NCBI GenBank assembly: GCA_964441145.1
Contig: CAYTUB010000001.1
Span: forward strand, 1-64,000
Direction of reading: 5' to 3'
Length of the DNA stretch: 64,000 bases
Origin: SHLQ01 sp964441145
Lineage (GTDB): Bacteria > Actinomycetota > Acidimicrobiia > Acidimicrobiales > SHLQ01
Below are positions 51,478 to 58,697 of the stretch, piece by piece. The first letter of the stretch is position 1; every line of letters begins with the position of its first letter. The position numbers were made by a program, and so were the translations under genes. Below the pieces are notes generated by a model that was not told the DNA's origin, searched no databases, and saw only the letters and a program-made list of their open reading frames with translations.

Positions 51478-51487
51478 AGTGATCTCC

Positions 51488-52729
51488 TCAGACGACGGCG
51501 AACTCGGGCGACATAAGGGCAAGCGACATCAGCAGTTCGAGGCCGTAGTCGAACTCGGTCTGGGCGCTGATTGCTTGATCTAATGCATCGAGGGTTGCGG
51601 GCGACGGGTCGGCGATTCCGCAATGGGCTAGGACCGCCTCGGGGTGAGGCGCAACGCGGTCGATGACCGATTCGGAGAGCTCCCAGCCGGTCAGCGCCTG
51701 GCCGCGAGCAATGACCTGGCTAGCGGAACTCCATCGATCGTCGTCGGGCCAGCCAGCCACGTTGGGGGGCTCGAAGGGGACCTGTCCGGTTTGTTCGACA
51801 TGCCAATACTCAAATCCCTGTTCACCGACCTCGGTAATTCCAAACGCCGAGGTTGCCGCGGTGAACCATTCGATTGGTTGTCTCGTGCGCTGGCCGCGTG
51901 CCTCGACAAAGTCGTCGCTGTGCAAGAGCTCGCGAACCAGGGGTAGGACTTCCCAGTCGCTATTTCGTAGGACCGCACCGAGTTGGTCGCGGCGATCGTC
52001 GTCGAGCGGCGTGGACACCAAGTGTGCATGGATGGCGGCTGCGATATGCCCGGCGCAGCTGGGCTGGGAGAGCACGGCATCGACGTAGTCGTCGAGGTCC
52101 CACCGGTCTCGACGGCCGAGAAAGGTGACCGGCCTGTCGTAGGCGCGCTCGGGGTCGAAGGCGACATCGCCGGTTTCGTGGTCGACCCTCCAGCCGGACA
52201 AGATACGAGCGCCCGAGCGGATGTCGGCCTCGCCGTAACCCTGGTTACGACCGAGCATAAATAGCTCGAGGAATTCACGGCTGAAGTTCTCGTTTGGCGC
52301 ATCGCCGTTTGACCCGTTGCCGTCTAGGTACTGCAACATTGCACCGTCGGTGATGATCGCTCGGGCGAAGTCTCGAATGTTTCCCAGCGAGTGCCGTCGG
52401 ACAAGCTGATGCTGTCGCCACATTTCTCGGTGGTTGCTCTCGCCGCGGTCGGTGGTGAAGTGGCCGTGCCAAAACCAAACCATGCGTTCGTGGAGTCCGG
52501 CTCCTGGTGACATCATCTGGTTCAAGAACTCACCGGGCAGCGTGTACCACTCGACATCATCGATGTTGCGGGAGTTAGCTTCTTCTTCGCTTAGCGCCCA
52601 CCCGGCATCGTCGAGACGTTCGTCGATGAGGTCGTGGATGTCGGTCGATGCGTATCGAGAGAAGGCCCCCTGTGGAACGGCGAATCCGGTTCGCCGAAAA
52701 AGGTGCGCTATCTGTGCTGGTGGAGCCAT
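51488..52729 (-). CDS. DUF1800 family protein (second copy)
   Basis: A 413-residue protein beginning with QIAHLFRRTGFAVPQGAFSR. It has the same hallmarks as the first copy: WFWHGHFTTD, ENFSREFLELFMLGRNQGYG, ARILSGWRV, EPPNVAGWPDDDRWSS. No signal peptide. It is transcribed away from a two-component system across an 86-bp spacer that holds 11-bp-phased CTTCAT half-sites, so the regulator may control it. Function is not established for the family. Confidence 0.9.
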   Translation of the reverse strand: MAPPAQIAHLFRRTGFAVPQGAFSRYASTDIHDLIDERLDDAGWALSEEEANSRNIDDVEWYTLPGEFLNQMMSPGAGLHERMVWFWHGHFTTDRGESNHREMWRQHQLVRRHSLGNIRDFARAIITDGAMLQYLDGNGSNGDAPNENFSREFLELFMLGRNQGYGEADIRSGARILSGWRVDHETGDVAFDPERAYDRPVTFLGRRDRWDLDDYVDAVLSQPSCAGHIAAAIHAHLVSTPLDDDRRDQLGAVLRNSDWEVLPLVRELLHSDDFVEARGQRTRQPIEWFTAATSAFGITEVGEQGFEYWHVEQTGQVPFEPPNVAGWPDDDRWSSASQVIARGQALTGWELSESVIDRVAPHPEAVLAHCGIADPSPATLDALDQAISAQTEFDYGLELLMSLALMSPEFAVV

Positions 52730-52764
52730 GACATTGGTTGTACAGAAACCGAGATAAACGCATC

Positions 52765-52807
52765 ATGAAGCTCGTCTTCATCTTCTCTTCATGTACGTGC
52801 GCGTACA
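52765..52807 (+). promoter_or_regulatory. phased half-sites and palindrome in the DUF1800 / response-regulator spacer
   Basis: ATGAAG (52765), CTTCAT (52776) and CTTCAT (52787) begin exactly 11 bp apart. The first is the reverse complement of the others. Next comes an inverted repeat TGTACG-tgcg-CGTACA at 52792-52807, 9 bp before the regulator start. This is a strong candidate operator for the OmpR-type regulator controlling itself and the divergent DUF1800-DUF1501 genes. Confidence 0.6.
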
Positions 52808-52815
52808 TTGGGGCC

Positions 52816-53499
52816 ATGCGAATACTCGTAGTTGAGGATGATGTCGCCTTGGCCGAGGTGTTGAGGCGGGGCCTGACAGAGGACGGCTATGCCACCGATG
52901 TCGTGGGCAAGCTTCTCGATGCCTACAACTTCGTAGACGTGAATGACTACGACCTGGTGGTCCTCGATAGGGGACTTCCCGATGGCGATGGGCGCGATCT
53001 CTGTGCATCGATGCGCGACCGTGGCGATAGCACGCCGGTTCTCATGCTGACAGCCCGGGACGGGCTCGGCGAGAAGGTAGAGGGACTCGACGCCGGGGCC
53101 GACGACTACCTCACGAAGCCTTTTGACTACCCCGAACTCACCGCCCGGATGCGGGCACTGCTACGTCGCCCTCCATCTGCGCAATCGCCGATTCTCAACC
53201 ACGGCGACTTGGAGATGGACCCAGCCCGCCGACGTGTGTCTCGGGCATCGATCACCATTCCGCTGACCGCTCGCGAGTTCTCCCTTCTCGAGGTCATGCT
53301 TCGCGAACCGGAGACAACCCACCACCGGACCGACCTCCTGGAGCGGGTGTGGGACGGCAATTACGACGGACTGTCCAACGTGGTCAATGTGCATATTGCC
53401 AATTTGCGGCGCAAACTCGAACTACCCGGAATGCATGACCCGATCGAGACCGTACGTGGGGTTGGCTACCGATTGACGAGTCAGGAGGGTGTCGCATGA
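52816..53499 (+). CDS. OmpR/CutR-type response regulator
   Basis: The 227-residue regulator starts MRILVVEDDVALAEVL and carries the receiver residues (EDD, Asp in LVVLDRGLPDGDG, TAR, YLTKPFDYPEL) and a winged-helix domain ending DPIETVRGVGYRL. ATG 52816 is the proper start; the longer frame is non-coding. Its last four bases overlap the kinase start (ATGA). It is divergent from DUF1800 and parallels the regulator at 25921 next to the first DUF1800/DUF1501 pair. Confidence 0.94.
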   Translation: MRILVVEDDVALAEVLRRGLTEDGYATDVVGKLLDAYNFVDVNDYDLVVLDRGLPDGDGRDLCASMRDRGDSTPVLMLTARDGLGEKVEGLDAGADDYLTKPFDYPELTARMRALLRRPPSAQSPILNHGDLEMDPARRRVSRASITIPLTAREFSLLEVMLREPETTHHRTDLLERVWDGNYDGLSNVVNVHIANLRRKLELPGMHDPIETVRGVGYRLTSQEGVA

Positions 53500-54692
53500 A
53501 TCTGAGCCGAATTCGTATCCAGCTCACCGTCCTCTATGCGGTTCTTGCAGCCCTGGCCGTCGGCGTCCTTGCATGGATCGCGCTCTCCAGTGGCAGCGAC
53601 CGCATTGTCGAGTCCGCCGAGCGCGAGGCAGAGAACGTCGTTCGCGAGCTGGCGCTGGCAGGGTTTCCCTTTCCTCCAGAGGATCCCGAAGATCTCGGGC
53701 AGCCGTTTAATACATGGGCCGTCAACCCGGTTGATGAATGGGACTTTGCCTATGGAGCGACCCGACTCGAGCCGCCGTTGTTTACGATCGCAGATCGGGC
53801 GCTCTCGAGCGGTCGGCCAATTTTCACCGAGTTCGAGCAGAACGGCACGTGGTTGGCCTACGCCGAACCTCGCGTCGATTCAAATGAAGTGGTCGTTACC
53901 GCGATCTCGTTGTCGCCGTTCGAAGCGGATCGTAGTTCGTTTCGCACCCGGGTCATTCTTGCTGCGATCGGGGCCATTGCGGCGACGACGGCAGCTGCGT
54001 GGTGGGTCTCTGGGCGCGCTCTTCAACCCGCGCGCTCAGCAATGGCCCGCCAGCGCGACTTCATCGCCGACGCCGCTCACGAGTTGCGCACGCCGCTCGC
54101 GGTGATTCGCGCCTCGGCCAGCCACACCTTGTCAAAGGAGCGCGAAGCCCCCGCCTACCAGGTGGCACTCAACGAAATTCTTGCTGCGACCGAACGCGCT
54201 GGCTCTGGCGTTGGTGAGCTCCTCGAATTGGCGCGGCTTGATGCTGGTCAGGCGCAGCCGCGGAAAGCGCCGCTTCGGGTGGACCTGCTGCTCGAAGAGG
54301 TTGCCTCAAGTGTCAGAGTGGACGATGTCGAGATCACCACGCTCACGGCAGAGGCGATTGTTGTAGACGCCGATTATGCGCTGCTTCGTCAGGTGCTCGA
54401 GAACCTGACGCACAACGCAGCGTCGCGGGCGACCGAAGTCGAGCTTTCGGTCATCAATGCAGCCGGTACCGTCACCATGCAGGTCGCCGACAATGGACCT
54501 GGCTTTGACCCCGACATCTTGGAACACGTCTTCGAACGGTTTCGCCGAGGAGACAACCGTGGCTCAACCGGGCTTGGAATGGCCATCGCGAAGTCGATCA
54601 TCGAAGCACACGGCGGCTCGGTATCTGCAGCGAACCGTTCAACGGGTGGCGCGATTGTCAAGTTGCATCTCGCTGCGTCGAAGGACGCGTAG
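53496..54692 (+). CDS. OmpR-partner sensor histidine kinase (CutS-like)
   Basis: The 398-residue kinase has TM1 at about 8-28 (LTVLYAVLAALAVGVLAWIA), an extracytoplasmic loop of about 120 residues, TM2 near 155-172, HisKA with the phospho-acceptor in FIADAAHELRTPLAVIRASA, and an HATPase domain (LTHNAASRAT N-box, VADNGPGFDPDI, STGLGMAIAKSIIEAHGG). No complete HAMP domain is obvious. It is coupled by a 4-bp overlap to the regulator and followed by a terminator-like hairpin. Confidence 0.93.
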   Translation: MNLSRIRIQLTVLYAVLAALAVGVLAWIALSSGSDRIVESAEREAENVVRELALAGFPFPPEDPEDLGQPFNTWAVNPVDEWDFAYGATRLEPPLFTIADRALSSGRPIFTEFEQNGTWLAYAEPRVDSNEVVVTAISLSPFEADRSSFRTRVILAAIGAIAATTAAAWWVSGRALQPARSAMARQRDFIADAAHELRTPLAVIRASASHTLSKEREAPAYQVALNEILAATERAGSGVGELLELARLDAGQAQPRKAPLRVDLLLEEVASSVRVDDVEITTLTAEAIVVDADYALLRQVLENLTHNAASRATEVELSVINAAGTVTMQVADNGPGFDPDILEHVFERFRRGDNRGSTGLGMAIAKSIIEAHGGSVSAANRSTGGAIVKLHLAASKDA

Positions 54693-54700
54693 GTCCTTCA

Positions 54701-54725
54701 CTCCCAAGAGTTCAACTCATGGGAG
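54701..54725. terminator. hairpin between convergent kinase and unknown gene
   Basis: CTCCCA-a-GAGTT and AACTC-a-TGGGAG arms pair across a very short loop, 9 bp after the kinase stop and 29 bp from the stop of the convergent gene. It probably serves both transcripts. Confidence 0.5.
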
Positions 54726-54753
54726 CCAGGTGATGGTTCCGCGGACCTGGCAG

Positions 54754-55131
54754 CTAGCGGGCCTGTACCCGGTATGCGGCGGGGCGATGCGCTCCGTGCT
54801 GCTGCTTGTCGAGGGCACGGCGAGGACGGGAGAAACGCACTCGATGCACGGTGCGAATGATGTCGTCGATGGCGTCGAGCAGGCTTGGGTCGTCGGCAAA
54901 AATACGGTCGACGTCATCGCCCGTCCATGGCCTCCCGAGCCGTTCGGGGTCGAGACCACCGCGAGTCCACGCAGTGCCGATACGGCGAATTGCTGAATCG
55001 ATTGTTGGATCGCCACATTCGACAGCAAGCGCCGCGACCGAGGCCGGGTTGAATCGCCCAGCGGTGTAGGAGTCGACGACCATAGCGTTGCGATAGTGCA
55101 ATGCGTTTTCGGCTATCAGAGCGTGGTTCAT
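54754..55131 (-). CDS. small protein of unknown function downstream of ferrochelatase
   Basis: A 125-residue protein beginning MNHALIAENALHYRNAMVVD, with a helical N-half and a basic C-terminal tail. No known motif is recognised. It starts 42 bp after the ferrochelatase gene on the same strand and may be the last member of the whiB-carH-nei-ferrochelatase run. It is convergent with the sensor kinase at 53496. Confidence 0.6.
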   Translation of the reverse strand: MNHALIAENALHYRNAMVVDSYTAGRFNPASVAALAVECGDPTIDSAIRRIGTAWTRGGLDPERLGRPWTGDDVDRIFADDPSLLDAIDDIIRTVHRVRFSRPRRALDKQQHGAHRPAAYRVQAR

Positions 55132-55173
55132 GGATCCGTTCCGGCCTACGGGGACCCTCGAAAACTAGATGCT

Positions 55174-56205
55174 CTACGCTCCGTGGTCGCGGATGGTGCG
55201 CGCTGAGGGTGGCCGCTGTGGTGCGGGGCAGCAATCGGGCGCGCACATGTCGGGTCGGACGTCGAGGTTTCCGAGCGCTCGAACAGGCCCATTGGAGCGT
55301 CGTTCTTCGATCAGCTCGACGATGCCGTGGATAAAGCGTGGGTCGGTTCCGACGGTGCCGGCGCGACACATCGCCATGCCGAGCCGCTCGGCGGTAGCGG
55401 TCGCCTCGGTATCGAGGTCGAACATCACTTCCATGTGATCGGAGATAAATCCAATGGGAACCACCACCACGGAACGAGTCCCGGTTTCGTTGAGCGATTC
55501 GAGGTGATCATTGATATCGGGTTCGAGCCACGGAATCTGTGGCGGTCCGCTGCGCGACTGCCAGACCAGGTCGAAGTCGTCGTGACCAGCACCGGCGGCG
55601 ACGAGTCGCGAGGCTTCGGTGAGCTGCGCCACATAATCGGACGTGTTAGCCATCGACATCGGAATCGAATGTGCCGTGAAGACCAGTCGTGCGTCAGGCA
55701 GGTTCGCCAGGCATTGCGAAACGTTGTCGATCATCGGCTCGATGAAGCCCGGGTGATCGTAGAACTGTCTAATCTTGTCGATGTGTGGAGCGTTCTCCAC
55801 GGCTTCGCAGGCCGCGAGGATGTTCTCTCGATACTGCCGGCACCCCGAGTATGAGCTCGTTGCCGAGGTAACGAAAGCCAACGCACGAGAGATCCCGTCC
55901 GCGGCCATCTGGGCGATGGTGTCGGTGAGCATGGGCTCCCAATTGCGGTTGCCCCAATAGATCGGTAGGTCGATACCGGCGTCGGCGAGAGCGGGTTTCA
56001 GAGCATCGATGAGCGCTCGACACTGATCGTTGATGGGGCTCTTCCCGCCGAAGAGGAAGTAGTGCTCGCCGACCTGTTCCAATCGCTCGCGTGGGATGCC
56101 ACGGCCACGGGTTACGTTCTCCAAAAACGGCACCACGTCCTCTGGCTTTTCGGGTCCGCCAAAGGAAACGATCAGGATTGCGTCGTAGTCGACAGCGGAG
56201 CTCAA
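55174..56205 (-). CDS. hemH: ferrochelatase (coproporphyrin-type, with C-terminal [2Fe-2S] cysteines)
   Basis: About 343 residues. It inserts Fe2+ into coproporphyrin III (actinobacterial route) or protoporphyrin. SFGGPEKPEDVVPFLENV, the His of VFTAHSIPMSM, and PIGFISDHMEVMFDLD with the conserved Glu are present. The C-terminal MCAPDCCPAP cysteines plus Cys in YSGCRQY match the [2Fe-2S] pattern of actinobacterial enzymes such as mycobacterial HemZ. TTG 56205 is chosen because AGGGA precedes it and it overlaps the nei stop as TTGA; GTG 56220 is an alternative. It belongs to the operon with nei and the CarH-like regulator. Confidence 0.88.
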   Translation of the reverse strand: MSSAVDYDAILIVSFGGPEKPEDVVPFLENVTRGRGIPRERLEQVGEHYFLFGGKSPINDQCRALIDALKPALADAGIDLPIYWGNRNWEPMLTDTIAQMAADGISRALAFVTSATSSYSGCRQYRENILAACEAVENAPHIDKIRQFYDHPGFIEPMIDNVSQCLANLPDARLVFTAHSIPMSMANTSDYVAQLTEASRLVAAGAGHDDFDLVWQSRSGPPQIPWLEPDINDHLESLNETGTRSVVVVPIGFISDHMEVMFDLDTEATATAERLGMAMCRAGTVGTDPRFIHGIVELIEERRSNGPVRALGNLDVRPDMCAPDCCPAPQRPPSARTIRDHGA

Positions 56206-56999
56206 TTGGATCCCTGACACTCGGGGCAATACCAAGCTTTCCTTTTGGCAACTTCGATCAAGCGAATCTCGCTGGCGCACCGGTGGCAGGGTTGGCCCTC
56301 GCGCTTGTACACGTAGAGCCGGTCGTCGCCCGAGATTCGACCAGCTGAAACACCGACTTCATCGGGAACCCGTGTGATGATCCGGTTCAGTCGGACCCCT
56401 TGTTTGAGTTGTGTCACCGCCATTGACCAGAGTTCGTCGATCTGCTCTGGGCGCAGACTGTTCGCGGGCGCCTCGGGATGAATTCCAGCGAGGTAGCAGA
56501 ACTCGGATCGGTAGACATTGCCGATGCCAGCGATGACCTTTTGATCCAAGAGCGCTGCGGCGAGCGGTATCCGTCGGCGAGCTATCGCTGCCGCGAACTC
56601 ATCGGCATCGGCATCGGATCGAAGCGGGTCTGGCCCGAGCTTGCTCAGGGTCTTGTCGCGGTCGTCGTCGTCGATCAGTGCGCACACCATCGGCCCCGTG
56701 AGATCCCAGAGCTGTTCCTCGCCAACCAGTCGGAGGCGAATCGCACCCTTCTCCGGGCTATCGGAGGGTTTGGGGCGGAGTTTGCCTATGAGTCCGAGAT
56801 GAATATGAAGCAGCGGAGCATCATCAAAATCGAGAAACAGGTGCTTGCCGTATGCTTCGGCCGCCAGCAACGACCGGCCATCGAGTTGCGCGGCTTCGGT
56901 CGCGAAGGGGCCCTGGGGTGAAGACGCGGTGACCGGCTGTGGTCGCAGGGTTGTGTTTAGATCCTTGGCAAGGCGGTGGATCGTATGTCCTTCTGGCAT
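56202..56999 (-). CDS. nei: endonuclease VIII-type (Fpg/Nei) DNA glycosylase
   Basis: The 265-residue enzyme excises oxidised bases. MPEGHTIHRLAKDL is the Nei-type N-terminus (Pro2, Glu3), AYGKHLFLDF carries the conserved Lys, HIHLGLIGKL follows, the H2TH segment VIAGIGNVYRSEFCYLAGI is present, and the zinc finger is C-x2-C ... C-x2-C (QPCHRCASEI, WYCPECQ). It differs from the MutM at 37222 (MPELPEVE). It lies 9 bp downstream of the CarH-like gene and overlaps the ferrochelatase start. Confidence 0.93.
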   Translation of the reverse strand: MPEGHTIHRLAKDLNTTLRPQPVTASSPQGPFATEAAQLDGRSLLAAEAYGKHLFLDFDDAPLLHIHLGLIGKLRPKPSDSPEKGAIRLRLVGEEQLWDLTGPMVCALIDDDDRDKTLSKLGPDPLRSDADADEFAAAIARRRIPLAAALLDQKVIAGIGNVYRSEFCYLAGIHPEAPANSLRPEQIDELWSMAVTQLKQGVRLNRIITRVPDEVGVSAGRISGDDRLYVYKREGQPCHRCASEIRLIEVAKRKAWYCPECQGSN

Positions 57000-57008
57000 T
57001 TCGTGAAA

Positions 57009-57833
57009 CTAGCTCGCGATGCGAAGGGCGTGTATTTCGTCGAAGATGTCGATCGCCTGCCTCGTAGACGTCGAAGCTCGACACGTGCCGAGCGATGTGA
57101 TGTGGTCACTACCGCTGAAGGCTGAGCCACCGATCACGATGGGTACGTCGAGTGCCTCGTTCAACGTCGAAAGGGTCACTCGGACAATGTCGTCGTTACC
57201 CAGCTTCGAGGAGCACAGTCCAATTGCGATGAGGTCGTTGGTTCCCTGCGCGCGTTCGAGAATTGACTCGGGAGGCGTGTTTGCACCGAGGTCGATCACT
57301 TCGAAGCCTCTGGAGCGAAGGATGTCGCGCAGTAGGGCTGTTGGCATCGCATGATGGTCATCGGAGACGACGGCGAGAACAATGGTTCCCCGGTTTCGCC
57401 CTCGGGTCCCCATTCGTGAGCCGATTCGGCTGACCACTCGAAACGCTGTCGAGGTCGCAAGGTGCTCGTCGGCGATGCTGATATCCCCGTCGTGCCAGCG
57501 CTGACCGACTTCGATCAAGCTCGGGCTTAGAAAGTCGAGATACACCTCTTCGGCGGTGGCTCCCGAGGCCATCGATGACTCGAGGAGTTGGGTGGCTCCG
57601 TTCTCATCACCTGCGAGCAGTCGTTCGATGAGTAGCTGGGGGATGAGTTCGCCGCGAGGGGCGGGCTCATCGGGTCCGCCTTCTTTGAAAGCTTCGAGGT
57701 CAGCGAGCGAAACATGCCACTGCCCTCCCTGCTTTTCCGCGTGGAGACGTCCGGTACGGACATAGCGATACGCGGTCATGTAGTGCACGCCCAGGCGTTC
57801 GGAGGCCTCAGCAAGTGAAATAGAGGTGCTCAT
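57009..57833 (-). CDS. CarH/LitR-like B12-binding photoreceptor regulator
   Basis: The 274-residue protein has an N-terminal MerR/excisionase-type winged helix (about 1-55, SLAEASERLGVHYMTAYRYV), a helical cobalamin-capping domain (about 65-145) with the exact W113-x9-E123-H124 motif of light-sensing CarH, and a Rossmann cobalamin domain (about 148-270). The lower-ligand motif is D158-D-H160 with Met163 instead of Gly, then LGANTPPESI and VIGGSAF. It is therefore likely an adenosylcobalamin light-dependent repressor. Its start overlaps the WhiB stop (TAATG), and nei follows after 9 bp. Confidence 0.82.
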   Translation of the reverse strand: MSTSISLAEASERLGVHYMTAYRYVRTGRLHAEKQGGQWHVSLADLEAFKEGGPDEPAPRGELIPQLLIERLLAGDENGATQLLESSMASGATAEEVYLDFLSPSLIEVGQRWHDGDISIADEHLATSTAFRVVSRIGSRMGTRGRNRGTIVLAVVSDDHHAMPTALLRDILRSRGFEVIDLGANTPPESILERAQGTNDLIAIGLCSSKLGNDDIVRVTLSTLNEALDVPIVIGGSAFSGSDHITSLGTCRASTSTRQAIDIFDEIHALRIAS

Positions 57834-58180
57834 TATCCAGCCAATGGTTCGCGGTCGTCGTTGTCTGCCTCGCGGGCAGCTGCTCGGCCCACCTCGGCGA
57901 CAGCGCGCCGCGACGGACTACGTGGAGGATACCCCAGTGCCGCGCGCTGCTCTTCGTTTTCGCCTCCCCAGAAGCCGTGCTCACGGTTCTTGCGGGCCCA
58001 ACTTCGACATGCCAGAAGCGCCTGACAATTCTCGCAATAGGCGCGTGCGAGCGCCTCTCGTTTGGTGCGCCGGGTTCGACGTTCACCGGGGGGAGCAAAG
58101 AAGAGGTCGGCTTTCCCAACGCATAATCCGTGGTCGGCCCATTCGCGAGTTTCAGATACGGCGAAGAGTTCGTCTAGCAC
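57833..58180 (-). CDS. WhiB-family [4Fe-4S] transcriptional regulator
   Basis: About 115 residues. The WhiB pattern is clear: Cys in HGLCVGKADLFFAPPG, C-x2-C-x5-C in YCENCQALLACRSW, and the turn motif GFWGG(EN)EEQR (GVWGG in most members), followed by a basic AT-hook-like tail. WhiB proteins bind a redox/NO-sensing [4Fe-4S] cluster and sigma factor region 4. The GTG at 58180 is the first in-frame start before the domain. A six-codon ATG open frame (58170-58190 region) with AGGGG in front overlaps this start. The stop overlaps the CarH-like start. Confidence 0.85.
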   Translation of the reverse strand: MLDELFAVSETREWADHGLCVGKADLFFAPPGERRTRRTKREALARAYCENCQALLACRSWARKNREHGFWGGENEEQRAALGYPPRSPSRRAVAEVGRAAAREADNDDREPLAG

Positions 58181-58320
58181 TGCACTGCTTTCATACTTTG
58201 CCCCTAGTCGGATCGTGGTCAGTACTTTAGTGCTCAATATCGACCATTTACCACTAAAACTGAATTTGATAGGCAGAGCGTCTGCGAAACCTATGAAAAA
58301 CAGGTGCTTAAATGACAAGT

Positions 58321-58340
58321 GCCGGCCTGTGAAGGCCGGC
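58321..58340 (-). terminator. intrinsic-type hairpin after the glutaredoxin gene
   Basis: GCCGGCCT and AGGCCGGC form a perfect 8-bp stem with a 4-nt loop, 27 bp beyond the glutaredoxin stop on the minus strand, followed by ACTTGTCATTT. It separates the glutaredoxin unit from the whiB operon. Confidence 0.6.
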
Positions 58341-58367
58341 GAGAAAGCTTGTCGATGTACGAGAGGT

Positions 58368-58697
58368 TCAGCCGCCGCCGAGGAACTTGTTGATCGTTCG
58401 GCCCATCTTTCCTTGGGTCGGTGCCTCGACTCCTTCAGGCATGAGTTCAGGTGCATTGTTTGAGATTGCTTGCAGCACCTGGTCTGCACTCGGATTAACC
58501 ATCTTCGCCGCGCCGATGACGACCGTGGGAACCGTTTCGTTTCCGTCGGCGATCTCGCGGACCGCGGCCGCGGCCTTTGGGCTATCCCAGATGTTCTTCT
58601 TGTTCAGCGGAACGGACAGGCTGTTGAGCTTGCGCTCCAGGTTCATACAAAAAGGGCATCCTGGACGCCAGTAGAATTCGATGGTGTTGTTGGTCAT
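58368..58697 (-). CDS. glutaredoxin-family protein (mycoredoxin-like)
   Basis: A 109-residue protein with TIEFYWRPGCPFCMNLERKL, the CPFC active site, TVPTVVIG with the cis-Pro, and a C-terminal extension of about 30 residues. It resembles mycoredoxin/NrdH-type oxidoreductases of actinobacteria that use mycothiol. The start overlaps the end of the Septum_form repeat gene (ATGA). A strong hairpin follows. Confidence 0.85.
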   Translation of the reverse strand: MTNNTIEFYWRPGCPFCMNLERKLNSLSVPLNKKNIWDSPKAAAAVREIADGNETVPTVVIGAAKMVNPSADQVLQAISNNAPELMPEGVEAPTQGKMGRTINKFLGGG

